Below the pieces are notes generated by a model. The model did no database searches. It worked only from the letters and a program-made list of their open reading frames with translations, and had not been told where the DNA came from. The position numbers and the translations under genes are program-made. A DNA stretch of 64,000 nucleotides from Sulfurospirillum_A sp029027265 (GTDB taxonomy: Bacteria; Campylobacterota; Campylobacteria; Campylobacterales; Sulfurospirillaceae): contig CP093061.1 in NCBI GenBank assembly GCA_029027265.1, forward strand, positions 1,674,001 to 1,738,000, given 5' to 3'. Within the stretch, counting starts at the first letter, position 1. Each line of letters starts with the position of its first letter. Positions 1-9,184 of this stretch are shown in pieces.

Positions 1-162
1 TTAGCAATAACTATAGCAGAGCCTTCAACGATTCTTCCACTAATGGTACATCACTTTAGTGATAGTGTGATCATAGTTGGTCTGTTTGCCTCACTACTTC
101 GTGGAGGAGCCATAGTAGTGCAACTCTATGCTGCTTTTCATGCACAAACTTACAAAAGAGTT
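1..162 (+). pseudogene. MFS transporter, fragment cut by an IS element
   Basis: Frame 1 is open from the window edge and encodes about 54 residues with two helix-like stretches and the segment AEPSTILPLMVHHFSDS followed by RGGAIVVQLYAAFHAQTYKRV. These resemble the N-terminal helices of major facilitator superfamily transporters in Campylobacterota. Native sequence ends at about 162, where the GACTTAATAGTAAAAA end of the neighbouring insertion element begins. The frame then runs about 16 foreign codons to a stop at 211-213. The rest of the transporter was not found in the window, so the gene is inactivated. The MFS family call is moderately sure; the substrate cannot be told. Confidence 0.6.
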
Positions 163-194
163 GACTTAATAGTAAAAACTGGGGGGGGTCTGAA

Positions 195-827
195 TTATTC
201 TTTTTTCTTATAACTAACAAGATAATCATCCACAATTTTCAACTTCAAACTTTTGCTCAAACCACGATGAATTTTAATGAATATTTTCATAAGTGAAAAG
301 ACTCCGCCATCTAAAGAATTTGTACTGTTTGGGATGCTGATATTTTTGTATTTTTTACATGTAAAAAGATAAGGTAAATTTGTTCGTAAACTCTTATAAG
401 CAGCTACTAATCTATAGTGTGTAAAAGTCTCTTTTTGAGTGCTTTCGTTTAATATTTTTTCATTTAAAAAATCCTTATATTTATCATACCATTTATCAAG
501 TTTTATAGTAAAAGTGAGGTCGGTAGTTTTTGTCAAAGACGAAACTATTTTTTTAAGTTCTTGGCTTATTTCTAGTTTAGGATGCTTAGTTATGTAACGC
601 TGTATGATTATTTTTTGATGAAAGTGACACATTTGCACTGGATAATCTTCAAAACTAGCAAATGTGGTTTTATCTTTAGCTAAAAAGTTTCTTTGAAATG
701 CTCTATATAATCCTCTTTTGCCATCTATAGTGATGGATTTTATTTTATAACCTAGGATTAGGAGCTCTTGCAAAAGATATTTGTAATCAGCTATCTTCTC
801 ACTTTGAATATGTTTCCAAATTAGTAT
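195..827 (-). pseudogene. transposase, IS256-like variant Zn-binding type, truncated
   Basis: The leftward frame runs from the IS3 insertion point at about 827 to a stop at 195. It extends upstream of the TTG at 773 through WKHIQSEKIADYKYLLQ without a start codon. Recognisable motifs are SITIDGKRGL (first catalytic Asp), VQMCHFHQ (the Cys-His signature of Zn-binding IS256/MULE-like transposases) and NSTNSLDGGVFSLMK near the C-terminus. About 210 residues survive against roughly 330-400 for the family, and the N-terminus is missing. Family assignment is from memory of motif layout, not from a search. Confidence 0.6.
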
Positions 828-2159
828 TATAATGCCCCTAAAATCAAAGACAATAATTCAGAAAGATTAATTTTCAAATAAGTTAAAATGATATAAATAA
901 TGGAGGTGAATTATGAGTAGAAGAAAAGGACAAATATATAGTGCCGAACAAAAAACAAGAATAGTTTTAGAGCTGCTAAAAGAAGAACAAACAACAAGTC
1001 AAATAGCATCTAAATATAAAATCATATCACAATCTTTAAGTAAATGGAAACAACAGTTTCTAAATAATGCATCACTTGCATTCGATGTAGGAGGAGTAAC
1101 TAAAACTTACCTAGATGAGATAGAAGAGTTAAAGAGTGAGAATGATGGTTTAGCTAAAGCACTAGGTAAAGCTACAATAAAAGTAGAGTTTGTTGAAAAA
1201 AAGCTAAAGAGCTTGGACTTATGTAATAAAAGAGCGATGATCGAGTCCAAGCATAAATATTTATCAATATCAGAGCAATGTAATATATTTGGTATCAGTA
1301 GAAGTCATTACTACTACAAACCAGCACCAATGAGTCAGGAGAATATTGAACTACTGCACAAGATAGATGAAATAGCTACTGATAACTCAGAGTATGGTTA
1401 TAGATTTATATATGAACAACTAAAAGAAGATGGCTACTATATTGGAAAACATAGAGTCTTAAAATATATGGGAATACTTGGTATCCAAGCAATATATCTA
1501 ACCAAAAAAAGACTCACAAGTCTCAAAAACCAAGAGCATAAGATTTATGAGTATCTACTAAAAAAATATTGGACTAAATTTGGAAAGAGAAAAACTGTAT
1601 ATGTACCCACACCAAATGAAGTATGGAGTGGTGATATTACATATATACGTGTTAATGGAAGCTTTATGTATTTTACAGCTGTTATAGACTGGCATAGCAA
1701 AGCAATACTGTCCTATAACATATCTAACTCTATGGATGCAACACTTGCAACTGATGTACTTGGGGAGGCATTGGTTAAATATCCTAAACCTAAAATATTT
1801 AATAGTGACCAAGGGAGCCAATACACTAGTTATGAACATACTAAGTTACTTAAAAAATATGATATTAAAATATCTATGAATGGTAAAGGTAGAAGTATAG
1901 ATAATATTGTAATTGAAAGATTTTTTAGAACATTAAAACATGGCAATATTTATATCAGTGATTATCAATCAATAAAGGAGTTAAAAGAAGGTGTAAAAAA
2001 CTACATCCATAAATACAATTTTAAAAGATTTCATTCAAGTATAAACTATAAAAAACCTATGAATGTTTATCTTGAATATCTGAAAAATGTAGGTTAAAGT
2101 AACAGATGAGGATGAAATTAAATCTGTTTAAGAGTTGTCTTGATTTTTAGGGCATTATA
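828..2159 (+). mobile_element. IS3-family insertion sequence, complete (copy 1)
   Basis: The 1332-bp element has imperfect terminal inverted repeats: TATAATGCCCCTAAAATCAA at the left, and at the right TTGATTTTTAGGGCATTATA, which is its near-exact complement. A GTAT target duplication flanks it. It carries one transposase gene. Its target was the IS256-variant remnant, so it is the younger insertion. A truncated second copy lies at 4777-5716 and a decayed right end at 31,800-31,907. Confidence 0.85.
913..2097 (+). CDS. IS3-family transposase, OrfA and OrfB in one frame
   Basis: This 394-residue protein has an N-terminal helix-turn-helix (residues 1-50, YSAEQKTRIVLELL then SLSKWKQQF), a leucine-rich coiled segment (66-101) and an OrfB-type integrase core. 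Catalytic residues are D241 (GDITYI), D299 (NSDQGSQY) and E335 (ERFFRTLK), so it should be active. Most IS3 elements make the OrfAB fusion by a -1 ribosomal frameshift. Here both halves are already in one frame, with no internal stop. AGGTGAATT just upstream of the ATG acts as ribosome-binding site. Confidence 0.9.
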   Translation: MSRRKGQIYSAEQKTRIVLELLKEEQTTSQIASKYKIISQSLSKWKQQFLNNASLAFDVGGVTKTYLDEIEELKSENDGLAKALGKATIKVEFVEKKLKSLDLCNKRAMIESKHKYLSISEQCNIFGISRSHYYYKPAPMSQENIELLHKIDEIATDNSEYGYRFIYEQLKEDGYYIGKHRVLKYMGILGIQAIYLTKKRLTSLKNQEHKIYEYLLKKYWTKFGKRKTVYVPTPNEVWSGDITYIRVNGSFMYFTAVIDWHSKAILSYNISNSMDATLATDVLGEALVKYPKPKIFNSDQGSQYTSYEHTKLLKKYDIKISMNGKGRSIDNIVIERFFRTLKHGNIYISDYQSIKELKEGVKNYIHKYNFKRFHSSINYKKPMNVYLEYLKNVG

Positions 2160-2236
2160 GTATTTGGAGCACCCATATTTACTATTAAGTCTTATAAGTC
2201 TTAAATGTTGATAATCAAGCATATTTTATTTATTTT

Positions 2237-3289
2237 TTAAAAAATATCAGTAGTTTTTTTTAATCTTTCTTTATCAAAATGTGTATAAATTCTAGAAGTA
2301 TTGATATCTGCATGGCCTAAAGACTCTTGTACTAATATAAGGTCTTTACTATTCTGATAGAGAAGGGTAGCAAAAGTATGCCTTAGCATATGAGCACCAT
2401 TTTTTTCTTTTCTGATCCCTACACTTAGTAAAATTTGTTCAACGATTCTGCTAATATATGCTTGCGTTAAAATATTTCCTTTTTGATTACAAAAAAGTAA
2501 ATTTTGGTTACATTGCCTTAATTTGAGCCAATTTTCAAGGTTATTTTTAATTATAGATTCTCTTATCATTACCACTCTAGGCTTATTTCCTTTACCTCTA
2601 ACTTGAACAGTATAAGTATCTCCATCTTTTATTAAATCTTTTATATCAATATTTAACGATTCACTAACTCTTATGCCAGTATACAAAATTATTTTAATAA
2701 TTAATTTATTTCTTGCTGAAATTTTTGCACTAAAACTGTAATTATCTATAGCTATAATAAATTTATTTACTTCATCTTTCTGCATGTAAGAGGGCAGTTT
2801 TTGTCCACTTTTTCCAGCTAAACCTCCCCAGTTTTTAAGTTCAATACCAAATCTATAAGCATTGCCATTATTTTCTTCATTTTGTTTATCAATATAGCTA
2901 AAAAAAGTAGTTACAGCTATACGATAATTTTTTTTTGTTGCATCAGATAAGTTACTGGTTTCAGTTGCAAGAAAATCACTTAATAATTCTTCATCAATTT
3001 CTTTCATATAAGCTGCACCATAGTCGGAGAGGAAATTAAATAACTTCTCTAAAGGTATAAAATAAACATGAATACTATTTATACCAATATTCCTTATTTC
3101 TTTAACAATTTTCTTTAATTTATCAATAGAATCAAAACCAATAATTAATTCTTTAATTATTTCTCCAAGACGATTCTTGTCTTTTACTTGTCTGTTTGAT
3201 AGACTTGTTACTTTATTTCTAATAAATCTTGTTAACCAAAATAAATATGTTTTATCAAAAGTATTTTCACAATCTAATGGATACCTCAA
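2237..3289 (-). CDS. xerH: XerH-type tyrosine recombinase
   Basis: This 350-residue protein is a full-length tyrosine recombinase. The active-site set is R207 (GIRVSESL), K233 (RGKGNKPR), H300 and R303 (HMLRHTFAT), H326 (LGHADINTSR) and nucleophile Y335 (RIYTHFD). The opening (FWLTRFIRNKVTSLSNRQVKD) and the FCNQKGNILTQAY stretch closely match what I recall of Helicobacter XerH (about 360 residues), the single chromosome-dimer resolvase of Campylobacterota. A dif-like site lies 54 bp upstream of the start. The gene sits between IS remnants, so a mobile XerH/XerT-like recombinase is the alternative. Function is inferred from family knowledge. Confidence 0.8.
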   Translation of the reverse strand: MRYPLDCENTFDKTYLFWLTRFIRNKVTSLSNRQVKDKNRLGEIIKELIIGFDSIDKLKKIVKEIRNIGINSIHVYFIPLEKLFNFLSDYGAAYMKEIDEELLSDFLATETSNLSDATKKNYRIAVTTFFSYIDKQNEENNGNAYRFGIELKNWGGLAGKSGQKLPSYMQKDEVNKFIIAIDNYSFSAKISARNKLIIKIILYTGIRVSESLNIDIKDLIKDGDTYTVQVRGKGNKPRVVMIRESIIKNNLENWLKLRQCNQNLLFCNQKGNILTQAYISRIVEQILLSVGIRKEKNGAHMLRHTFATLLYQNSKDLILVQESLGHADINTSRIYTHFDKERLKKTTDIF

Positions 3290-3342
3290 AATCTAAATCC
3301 TTATACTATATTTAAAATATTGTATCACAATAAATCTTATTT

Positions 3343-3370
3343 AGTATTGGAAACTATAATTTCCAAACTT
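3343..3370. other. dif-like XerH recombination site (candidate)
   Basis: Two 11-bp arms, AGTATTGGAAA (3343-3353) and TTTCCAAACTT (3360-3370), flank a 6-bp centre, CTATAA. The inner seven bases of the arms (TTGGAAA/TTTCCAA) are perfectly inverted. The 11-6-11 layout is that of Xer dif sites, and the recombinase gene starts 54 bp away. A lone matching half-site (TATAGTTTGGAA) lies at 3396-3407, just before an IS3-type end. Identity as dif is inferred from layout and position. Confidence 0.55.
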
Positions 3371-3408
3371 TTTTATTTACATCTATATTTTAAGGTATAG
3401 TTTGGAAT

Positions 3409-3660
3409 GTCCCCCATATTGTAGACAATTATTTAACCAGTAAAAACCTAACCTTCTTAAGTCTCAATATTATATCTTTTTTCAAATTCATTTGGAGAAA
3501 TATAGTTCAAGTAACTATACCTTCTTTTTGAATTATAAAACATTTCTATATACTCAAATATTTTAGACGCTGCAATTGCTCTAGTTAAAAATATCTGTTT
3601 TCTAACTAGCTCTTTTTTAAGAGTTTTAAAAAAGCTTTCTGCTACTGCATTATCATAGTA
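3409..3660 (-). pseudogene. IS3-family (IS150-like) OrfB, C-terminal fragment
   Basis: About 68 leftward residues ending at 3457 read KVSYYDNAVAESFFKTLKKE and, further on, EMFYNSKRRYSYLNYISPNE. This is the catalytic-glutamate region and C-terminal tail of an IS3-family transposase. TGTCCCCCATATTGTAGACA at 3409-3428 looks like the element's terminal repeat. The upstream part is cut at 3660 by the next insertion element. The apparent start codon beyond 3660 lies in that element, so no functional protein is expected. It differs from the IS3 element at 828-2159. Confidence 0.75.
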
Positions 3661-4776
3661 ACTGACCTTACGCACCCTTCAAAAGTTGTAATTCTGAATA
3701 AGCCACCTGATTAGCTCTGATTAACAGTTTTGTTCTAATGGCAAAGTGGTTCATTTTATGTTTAATTTTCAAACATTCAAGCTTAAAAAAAGACAGCACT
3801 GATAAAAAGATATGATTACTTTGTGTTCGAATGATCTTTGTTGGTGATTTTGCTAAATCAATATTATGTTTAAGTGATTTATGAAACTCTTCAACTTTCA
3901 CCCTCAAGGGGTACCCAGCCATCATTTTTCATAGATTGTTGAGATAGTGTCGCCATCAAGTGTGATATCACTACATATCAAATTTAAAATACCTATACTT
4001 CCATCTTTGTTTGTAAAGACTCGGCGCACTATAATGACTTCTTTATCATAGCCCTTTAGATAGCCTCGTACTGATTGCTTATCTGATAATTCCAGTTCAT
4101 CTACCCTTGTGAACTTACCTGCATATTTATTCTCTAAACTTTTTGAAAAGAGACGATTACTTTTGAGTGCAGCAATAAACTCTTTTTTTTGTTTGGCTAT
4201 AAATTCAAAGTTTTCTTTTGCTCCAAACCAAGGACATAGTGAAATTTTAGTTGATTGTTAATAGCCACTTGAATCATATCTCTCATCAATTGATTTTTTG
4301 TAACTTCTGATGAACGTTTTACTTCTCTTGTTTTAATGTCACTAAACTGGATAGGTTTTTCTACGGTTTCAAAAGCTACTGGAATTGATACTTCATTACT
4401 GTAGTACAAAGCATTGAGCATATTGATACCTCGAACAGATTTACCTACTGTATGATCAAAGTGCCAGCACATGATATCACTCTCATCTGTCCACTTTTTC
4501 TCTTGAATTGTATCATCAAAGATAAGACATGCTTCTTCACTCTGTATCTCTCTTACTGTTCTTTTAACTTGTCTCCATAAATCTTTTGAAGTAAATTCAT
4601 TTTTTGATAAGAACCGTGTTATCTAATCATGACTTACTGAACCATTTGTCATTGATGACAACCCTGTTGCTGTAGCGTAACCACTACCGCTTATTAAATA
4701 ATCTGTATAGAGTTCTATGTGATTTATTTTCATGCAACTTTTAAAGCAACTTTGATTCCTTGTGCGTAAGGTCAGT
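3661..4776. mobile_element. IS4/IS701-like insertion sequence, degenerate
   Basis: A perfect 15-bp terminal inverted repeat, ACTGACCTTACGCAC, bounds the element (3661-3675 and complement 4762-4776). The 1116-bp element holds one decayed leftward transposase. No matching target duplication is visible. The left flank is an IS150-like fragment and the right flank is the middle of an IS3 copy, which suggests deletion or recombination after insertion. Confidence 0.75.
3676..4732 (-). pseudogene. DDE transposase (IS4/IS701-like), multiply broken
   Basis: Reading leftward from the ATG at 4732, the protein begins MKINHIELYTDYLISGSGYA. It meets an in-frame TAG after SVSHD, then continues as FDDTIQEKKWTDESDIMCWH and FDHTVGKSVRGINMLNALYY. 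Frame changes near 4240 and 3920 lead into MMAGYPLRVKVEEFHKSLKH, the usual E/H/K region of DDE transposases. The parts add up to roughly 350 residues, so the gene was once full length. The exact IS family is uncertain. Confidence 0.65.
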
Positions 4777-5716
4777 TATGTAATAAAAGAGCGATGATCT
4801 AGTCCAAGCATAAATATTTATCAATATCAGAGCAATGTAATATATTTGGTATCAGTAGAAGTCATTACTACTACAAACCAGCACCAATGAGTCAGGAGAA
4901 TATTGAACTACTGCACAAGATAGATGAAATAGCTACTGATAACTCAGAGTATGGTTATAGATTTATATATGAACAACTAAAAGAAGATGGCTACTATATT
5001 GGAAAACATAGAGTCTTAAAATATATGGGAATACTTGGTATCCAAGCAATATATCTAACCAAAAAAAGACTCACAAGTCTCAAAAACCAAGAGCATAAGA
5101 TTTATGAGTATCTACTAAAAAAATATTGGACTAAATTTGGAAAGAGAAAAACTGTATATGTACCCACACCAAATGAAGTATGGAGTGGTGATATTACATA
5201 TATACGTGTTAATGGAAGCTTTATGTATTTTACAGCTGTTATAGACTGGCATAGCAAAGCAATACTGTCCTATAACATATCTAACTCTATGGATGCAACA
5301 CTTGCAACTGATGTACTTGGGGAGGCATTGGTTAAATATCCTAAACCTAAAATATTTAATAGTGACCAAGGGAGCCAATACACTAGTTATGAACATACTA
5401 AGTTACTTAAAAAATATGATATTAAAATATCTATGAATGGTAAAGGTAGAAGTATAGATAATATTGTAATTGAAAGATTTTTTAGAACATTAAAACATGG
5501 CAATATTTATATCAGTGATTATCAATCAATAAAGGAGTTAAAAGAAGGTGTAAAAAACTACATCCATAAATACAATTTTAAAAAATTTCATTCAAGTATA
5601 AACTATAAAAAACCTATGAATGTTTATCTTGAATATCTGAAAAATGTAGGTTAAAGTAACAGATGAGGATGAAATTAAATCTGTTTAAGAGTTGTCTTGA
5701 TTTTTAGGGCATTATA
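4777..5716 (+). pseudogene. IS3-family element copy 2, 5'-truncated transposase
   Basis: The sequence is nearly identical to the IS3 element at 828-2159 from the TATGTAATAAAAGAG point to the right terminal repeat (…GGGCATTATA, 5707-5716). It lacks the helix-turn-helix half, which was removed at the junction with the IS4-like element. GAG has become TAG at about 4800, just before the integrase core. A 255-residue internal frame (4887-5654) keeps D, D and E. One residue (R to K near the C-terminus) differs from copy 1. It is not expected to transpose on its own. Confidence 0.85.
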
Positions 5717-5849
5717 TTATAGAAATGAAACTATTTTTACTATTTCATTTTTAGAAATCTTTATTTTTCTGTAGAAAAAACCAGAAGTATTAGAATCACT
5801 AAAAGATAACAAGCGCCCACTTGTAAGACTCCCCTTAAACCAATCAAGC

Positions 5850-5954
5850 TTAAACGGAATAACTCATTTTTAAATTGTACTTATTTAAATATTCAATAGG
5901 ACTTAACTTTCCTAAAACTGCATGTGGTCTATGATTATTATAGTCATCAATCCA
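5850..5954 (-). pseudogene. IS3-family OrfB C-terminal scrap
   Basis: Thirty-four leftward codons read WIDDYNNHRPHAVLGKLSPI then EYLNKYNLKMSYSV and a stop. This is the typical tail of IS3-family OrfB proteins (YN..RPH..L...SP..Y). Nothing upstream in this frame is recognisable, so only the end survives. It is unlike the tails of the other IS3 copies here and so represents another element. The rest of 5717-6075 shows no gene I can support. Confidence 0.6.
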
Positions 5955-6075
5955 CTAACCAAGGAAACGCTAAATATAATCGAAATGGATTATCATCTAG
6001 AGAAAAAAACAGAAGATAAAAAGAAGAAATTATTGAAAAATACTTATTCATATTCACATCCTAAAATTAATAAAT

Positions 6076-6119
6076 AATTGAACCTTCTAAAAATTTGATA
6101 GTAATCAGAAGGTTCAATT
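6076..6119. terminator. strong bidirectional hairpin
   Basis: AATTGAACCTTCT (6076-6088) pairs perfectly with AGAAGGTTCAATT (6107-6119) across an 18-base loop. AT-rich tracts lie on both sides. It separates the IS debris from the lipoprotein gene that starts at 6194. Confidence 0.65.
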
Positions 6120-6193
6120 ATATCATAACCTAAATTCAAAAAATATTTTTAAAAGTTTAATTAAACTTTTAAATTTTCTGCTATTATTAGTAT

Positions 6194-8146
6194 ATGAAAA
6201 CATTAAATATAATACTTAGTATATTAATGCTAACTATTTTTTTTGGATGTAGTTCAAAAAAACCTAATTTTCTTACTTATAAACAAGATACAACTTTATA
6301 TGTAAAAAATATACAACCTCTACAGGTAGAGAATAAAACCTTTTTATCACGTTATTTTATGCCATGGTCAGTTGAAAAAGTAAAGATAAAAAAAGAAAAA
6401 GCTTCGTGGGCAAATTTTGTTTTTAAAAAGAAAAATACATATTATTCAGAAAACACTCAACTATGGAGTACAAGTGAGGTCAATGAACTTATAAAAACCA
6501 CCAATTTTAAGGCATACAATTCAAAACGTCATTATGCTCTTACTATCAAAAATGCTCAAGTAAGAAACCTGCCAACAAATAAACCATTTTATAAAAATCC
6601 AAATCTTGCTGGAGAAGGTTTTCCTTTTGATTATCTACAAAACTCTCGCATACATGTAAACACTCCTGTGCTTATATCTCACTATAGCAGTGATGGAGCT
6701 TGGGCTTTTATTCAAAATCCATTTTCTAGTGGTTGGTTGCCAACGCAAACATTGGTCATTTTAAATGCAAAACAAAGAACAGTGTTTAAAAATAGTCAAA
6801 AAATAGTAATCACAAAAGACAACCTTCCCATTTACTCAAACACTCAGCAATATATCTTACATGTAAAGCTTGGTTCCATATTTTCCTATGAAAAAGAAGA
6901 TAATAACTTTTTTTATTCTTACATATACACTAGATTCGCTCATAAGCTAGAAATTAGGATTCAAAAACATACAGCTAGTGCTATGCCCTTGCCATATACC
7001 AAAGAAAATATTTTACATGTAAGCAGTGAGCTTTTAGGTGAGAAGTACGGCTGGGGTGGTTACTTGGAAAACAGAGACTGCTCGTCTTTTACTAAAGACT
7101 TTTTTGCACCTTTTGGAATTTGGCTTCCAAGAAACTCTTTTGAGCAAAAACAAAGTGGAAAGTATTTGTCTTTTAAAGGCTTAAACAATGAGGCAAAAGA
7201 GAAAATCATACTTAGCAAAGGTATTGCATTTATGAGTTTAATATACCTACAAAATCACATCATGCTTTATGCTGGAGAGTTTGAAGGCAAAGCTATGGTT
7301 ATGCATAACATTTGGGGAATAAAAACCTATGAAAATGGTAAAGATGGTAGAGCCATAGTTGGCAAAGCCATCATTTCAGACCTACATCTTGGAAACAACC
7401 AAAACAATGTAAAAAAAGAGGCTCTTCTTATCTCAAAAGCTGAAAGTTTAGTCATAAAACCTAATATACCCACTTATGTTTACCATAATCTTACAAGAAT
7501 GTATCCTAGCATAAAAAAGGTGCAAAATAATCTTGTATATTTTGATGATAATAGTACTTTAGAATATCATGATTACAGAAATAAAAACTTTCAATCTATG
7601 ATAAGTAATCCTAGTATAAAAAACACTCTTTCTCTAAAGTATCCTGCTTTTGAAGACATAACAGCTCCTAATATTAACTTTGACCCAGGTAGATTTAGAA
7701 ATGAAAAATTATTAAAAAAATTATATGGTAAAGATAAAAACAATATAGAACAAAACCTTTTACATGTAGAGTGGATTGATGGCTCAATTATTGCCTTCAA
7801 CAAAAAACAAAATGCAGCTCTACAACTTCAAAAAGTATCAAATGAGTTAAAACAACTTCCTAAAAAATATCATAAATACCTAACAAATATAGCAGGGACA
7901 TATAATTATCGTACCATAGCAGGAACAAATAGGTTAAGTGCTCACAGCTTTGCAATTGCAATTGATATTAACATAAAAAATACTCACTACTGGAAATGGA
8001 CTAAAAACCTCACTTATAAAAATAAAATTCCTAAAGAGATAATAGATATATTTGAAAAATATGGCTTTATCTGGGGTGGACGATGGTATCATTATGACAC
8101 CATGCATTTTGAGTATAGACCAGAGTTATTTGACAGTATTGACTAG
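6194..8146 (+). CDS. lipoprotein with SH3, NlpC/P60 and M15 (VanY-like) peptidase domains
   Basis: This 650-residue protein has a lipoprotein signal (MKTLNIILSILMLTIFFGCS, acylated Cys19). Residues about 110-260 look like paired bacterial SH3 domains (VRNLPTNK, GAWAFIQNPFSSGWLP). An NlpC/P60 papain-like domain follows, with Cys296 (RDCSSFT), His355 (QNHIMLYAG) and probably His371 (HNIWG). The C-terminus (about 530-650) is an M15 zinc carboxypeptidase with H584 and D591 (SAHSFAIAIDIN) and H638 (DTMHFEY). Both sets of catalytic residues are present, so it may cut peptidoglycan stem peptides at two bonds from the periplasmic face. Fusion of the two peptidases is the unusual point. It stands alone between a hairpin and the next gene. 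Confidence 0.8.
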   Translation: MKTLNIILSILMLTIFFGCSSKKPNFLTYKQDTTLYVKNIQPLQVENKTFLSRYFMPWSVEKVKIKKEKASWANFVFKKKNTYYSENTQLWSTSEVNELIKTTNFKAYNSKRHYALTIKNAQVRNLPTNKPFYKNPNLAGEGFPFDYLQNSRIHVNTPVLISHYSSDGAWAFIQNPFSSGWLPTQTLVILNAKQRTVFKNSQKIVITKDNLPIYSNTQQYILHVKLGSIFSYEKEDNNFFYSYIYTRFAHKLEIRIQKHTASAMPLPYTKENILHVSSELLGEKYGWGGYLENRDCSSFTKDFFAPFGIWLPRNSFEQKQSGKYLSFKGLNNEAKEKIILSKGIAFMSLIYLQNHIMLYAGEFEGKAMVMHNIWGIKTYENGKDGRAIVGKAIISDLHLGNNQNNVKKEALLISKAESLVIKPNIPTYVYHNLTRMYPSIKKVQNNLVYFDDNSTLEYHDYRNKNFQSMISNPSIKNTLSLKYPAFEDITAPNINFDPGRFRNEKLLKKLYGKDKNNIEQNLLHVEWIDGSIIAFNKKQNAALQLQKVSNELKQLPKKYHKYLTNIAGTYNYRTIAGTNRLSAHSFAIAIDINIKNTHYWKWTKNLTYKNKIPKEIIDIFEKYGFIWGGRWYHYDTMHFEYRPELFDSID

Positions 8147-8369
8147 TTTGAAATTTATCAGGAAAACTCATCTAATCCAACAAATACAGCTTAAAAAAAT
8201 ATTAGTTATGAATAATTAAAAGCATAATCAGATACAATAAGCAAGGGTTTTACCGTAACTAAAATAGCTAATTTTAAGCTTGGGTAAAGTTTAAAAAAGT
8301 TAGACTTTCAAGTTGTAAAATTATACCTACTTTTCAACTCAAATATAAGGTGTAAAAAAGGAAAAAACT

Positions 8370-8957
8370 ATGTTAAATACGCTCATAGGTCCAGATAAAC
8401 ATATTCAATTATTAAGTAATGAAATCATTAAAATTCATGGTGATTTTATAAAATTTGAAGAAGCAGATTTTTATCCAGAACATAACAAAAGAAAAACTTC
8501 TAGTGGATACAGAGATATCCACCATAAACTAGTTGTCGAAGAAAATAGACCTTGTTTAATATGTGGTGTTACTCATGAATTATTATCAGATTCTACAAAA
8601 AAACAAGATAAAAAATTAAATCCATATTCTGCAAAACAGATGGAAGCTCATCATCATATAGTTGAATGGTCATTAGCCAATGCTATAGATATAGACAAAT
8701 TTAATAATACGATGAGAATTCATTTAATGAATAAACATAAAGATACGCCTCTTTATCAAAAAAAGATGTCTCAGCAAGATATACTAGATTGGGTTGATCA
8801 TAGTCCAGATAACCTATGGATATTATGCGATGTACACCATAGACATAGTTATTTTGGAATACATCACATTACATACCCTAATTGGGCTCCACAAAACTTG
8901 TTTACAGAAGAATTTTTAGATGCCGTTGAGAAAAATATTTCTCATCATGAGGCTTAG
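8370..8957 (+). CDS. HNH-like zinc protein of unknown role
   Basis: This 195-residue protein has paired metal-binding motifs: C62-x2-C65 (CLICGVTHE) and C153-x2-H156-H157 (CDVHHRHS). The histidine run H94-H95-H96 (EAHHHIVEW) matches the first His of an HNH nuclease fold. An NLW motif (DNLWILC) supplies the central Asn-like position. Family knowledge suggests DNA cleavage, but no partner gene identifies a restriction or phage role. AAAAGGAAAAAAC precedes the ATG. It is cytoplasmic, with no signal sequence. A terminator hairpin follows directly. Confidence 0.55.
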   Translation: MLNTLIGPDKHIQLLSNEIIKIHGDFIKFEEADFYPEHNKRKTSSGYRDIHHKLVVEENRPCLICGVTHELLSDSTKKQDKKLNPYSAKQMEAHHHIVEWSLANAIDIDKFNNTMRIHLMNKHKDTPLYQKKMSQQDILDWVDHSPDNLWILCDVHHRHSYFGIHHITYPNWAPQNLFTEEFLDAVEKNISHHEA

Positions 8958-8971
8958 TCCAAAATAATTTT

Positions 8972-8994
8972 AGCCTACCACTAACAGGTAGGCT
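8972..8994 (+). terminator. Rho-independent terminator after the HNH-like gene
   Basis: AGCCTACC (8972-8979) pairs with GGTAGGCT (8987-8994) over a 7-base loop, followed by CTATTT. It lies 15 bp after the HNH-like gene. The next stretch to 9184 holds only a possible 37-codon leftward fragment (about 9068-9180, hydrophobic, ending in WQRYAEF) that I cannot assign. Confidence 0.65.
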
Positions 8995-9184
8995 CTATTT
9001 AAAGGAACCTGGATACTCAATAATCTGTGTCAACATCATGGTTTTTATTATTTATGTCTATTACTTAACTGTAAGTTAGAATTCTGCATATCTTTGCCAA
9101 AAGTAACTTATTATCGCCATAGCAGATAAAATTACTGCAAAAAATAGTACTGCTTTTCTTGAAGCATTAATAAAGTGTTTTCGT

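Larger units (their letters stand above)
163..2191. mobile_element. IS256-variant element remnant with a nested IS3 element
   Basis: The stretch is bounded by GACTTAATAGTAAAAA (163-178) and its inverted partner TATTTACTATTAAGTC (2176-2191). It contains a leftward transposase fragment. A complete IS3-family element (828-2159) sits inside it, flanked by a GTAT target duplication (824-827 and 2160-2163). Removing that insertion leaves only about 700 bp, so the older element has lost its transposase N-terminus. A G8 tract (181-188) lies just inside the left end. A second, inverted piece of the same element lies at 22,884-23,291. Confidence 0.6.

Noticed and set aside
163..211. GGGGGGGG tract as a quadruplex or phase-variable tract in the MFS gene
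   Set aside because: It is part of the IS256-variant end, repeated as C8 at 23,222-23,229, so it is not native to the transporter.
1558..1839. 93-residue leftward frame inside the IS3 transposase, and its twin at 5115-5396
   Set aside because: Antisense to the conserved integrase core. Identical in both copies because the IS is, and without a ribosome site.
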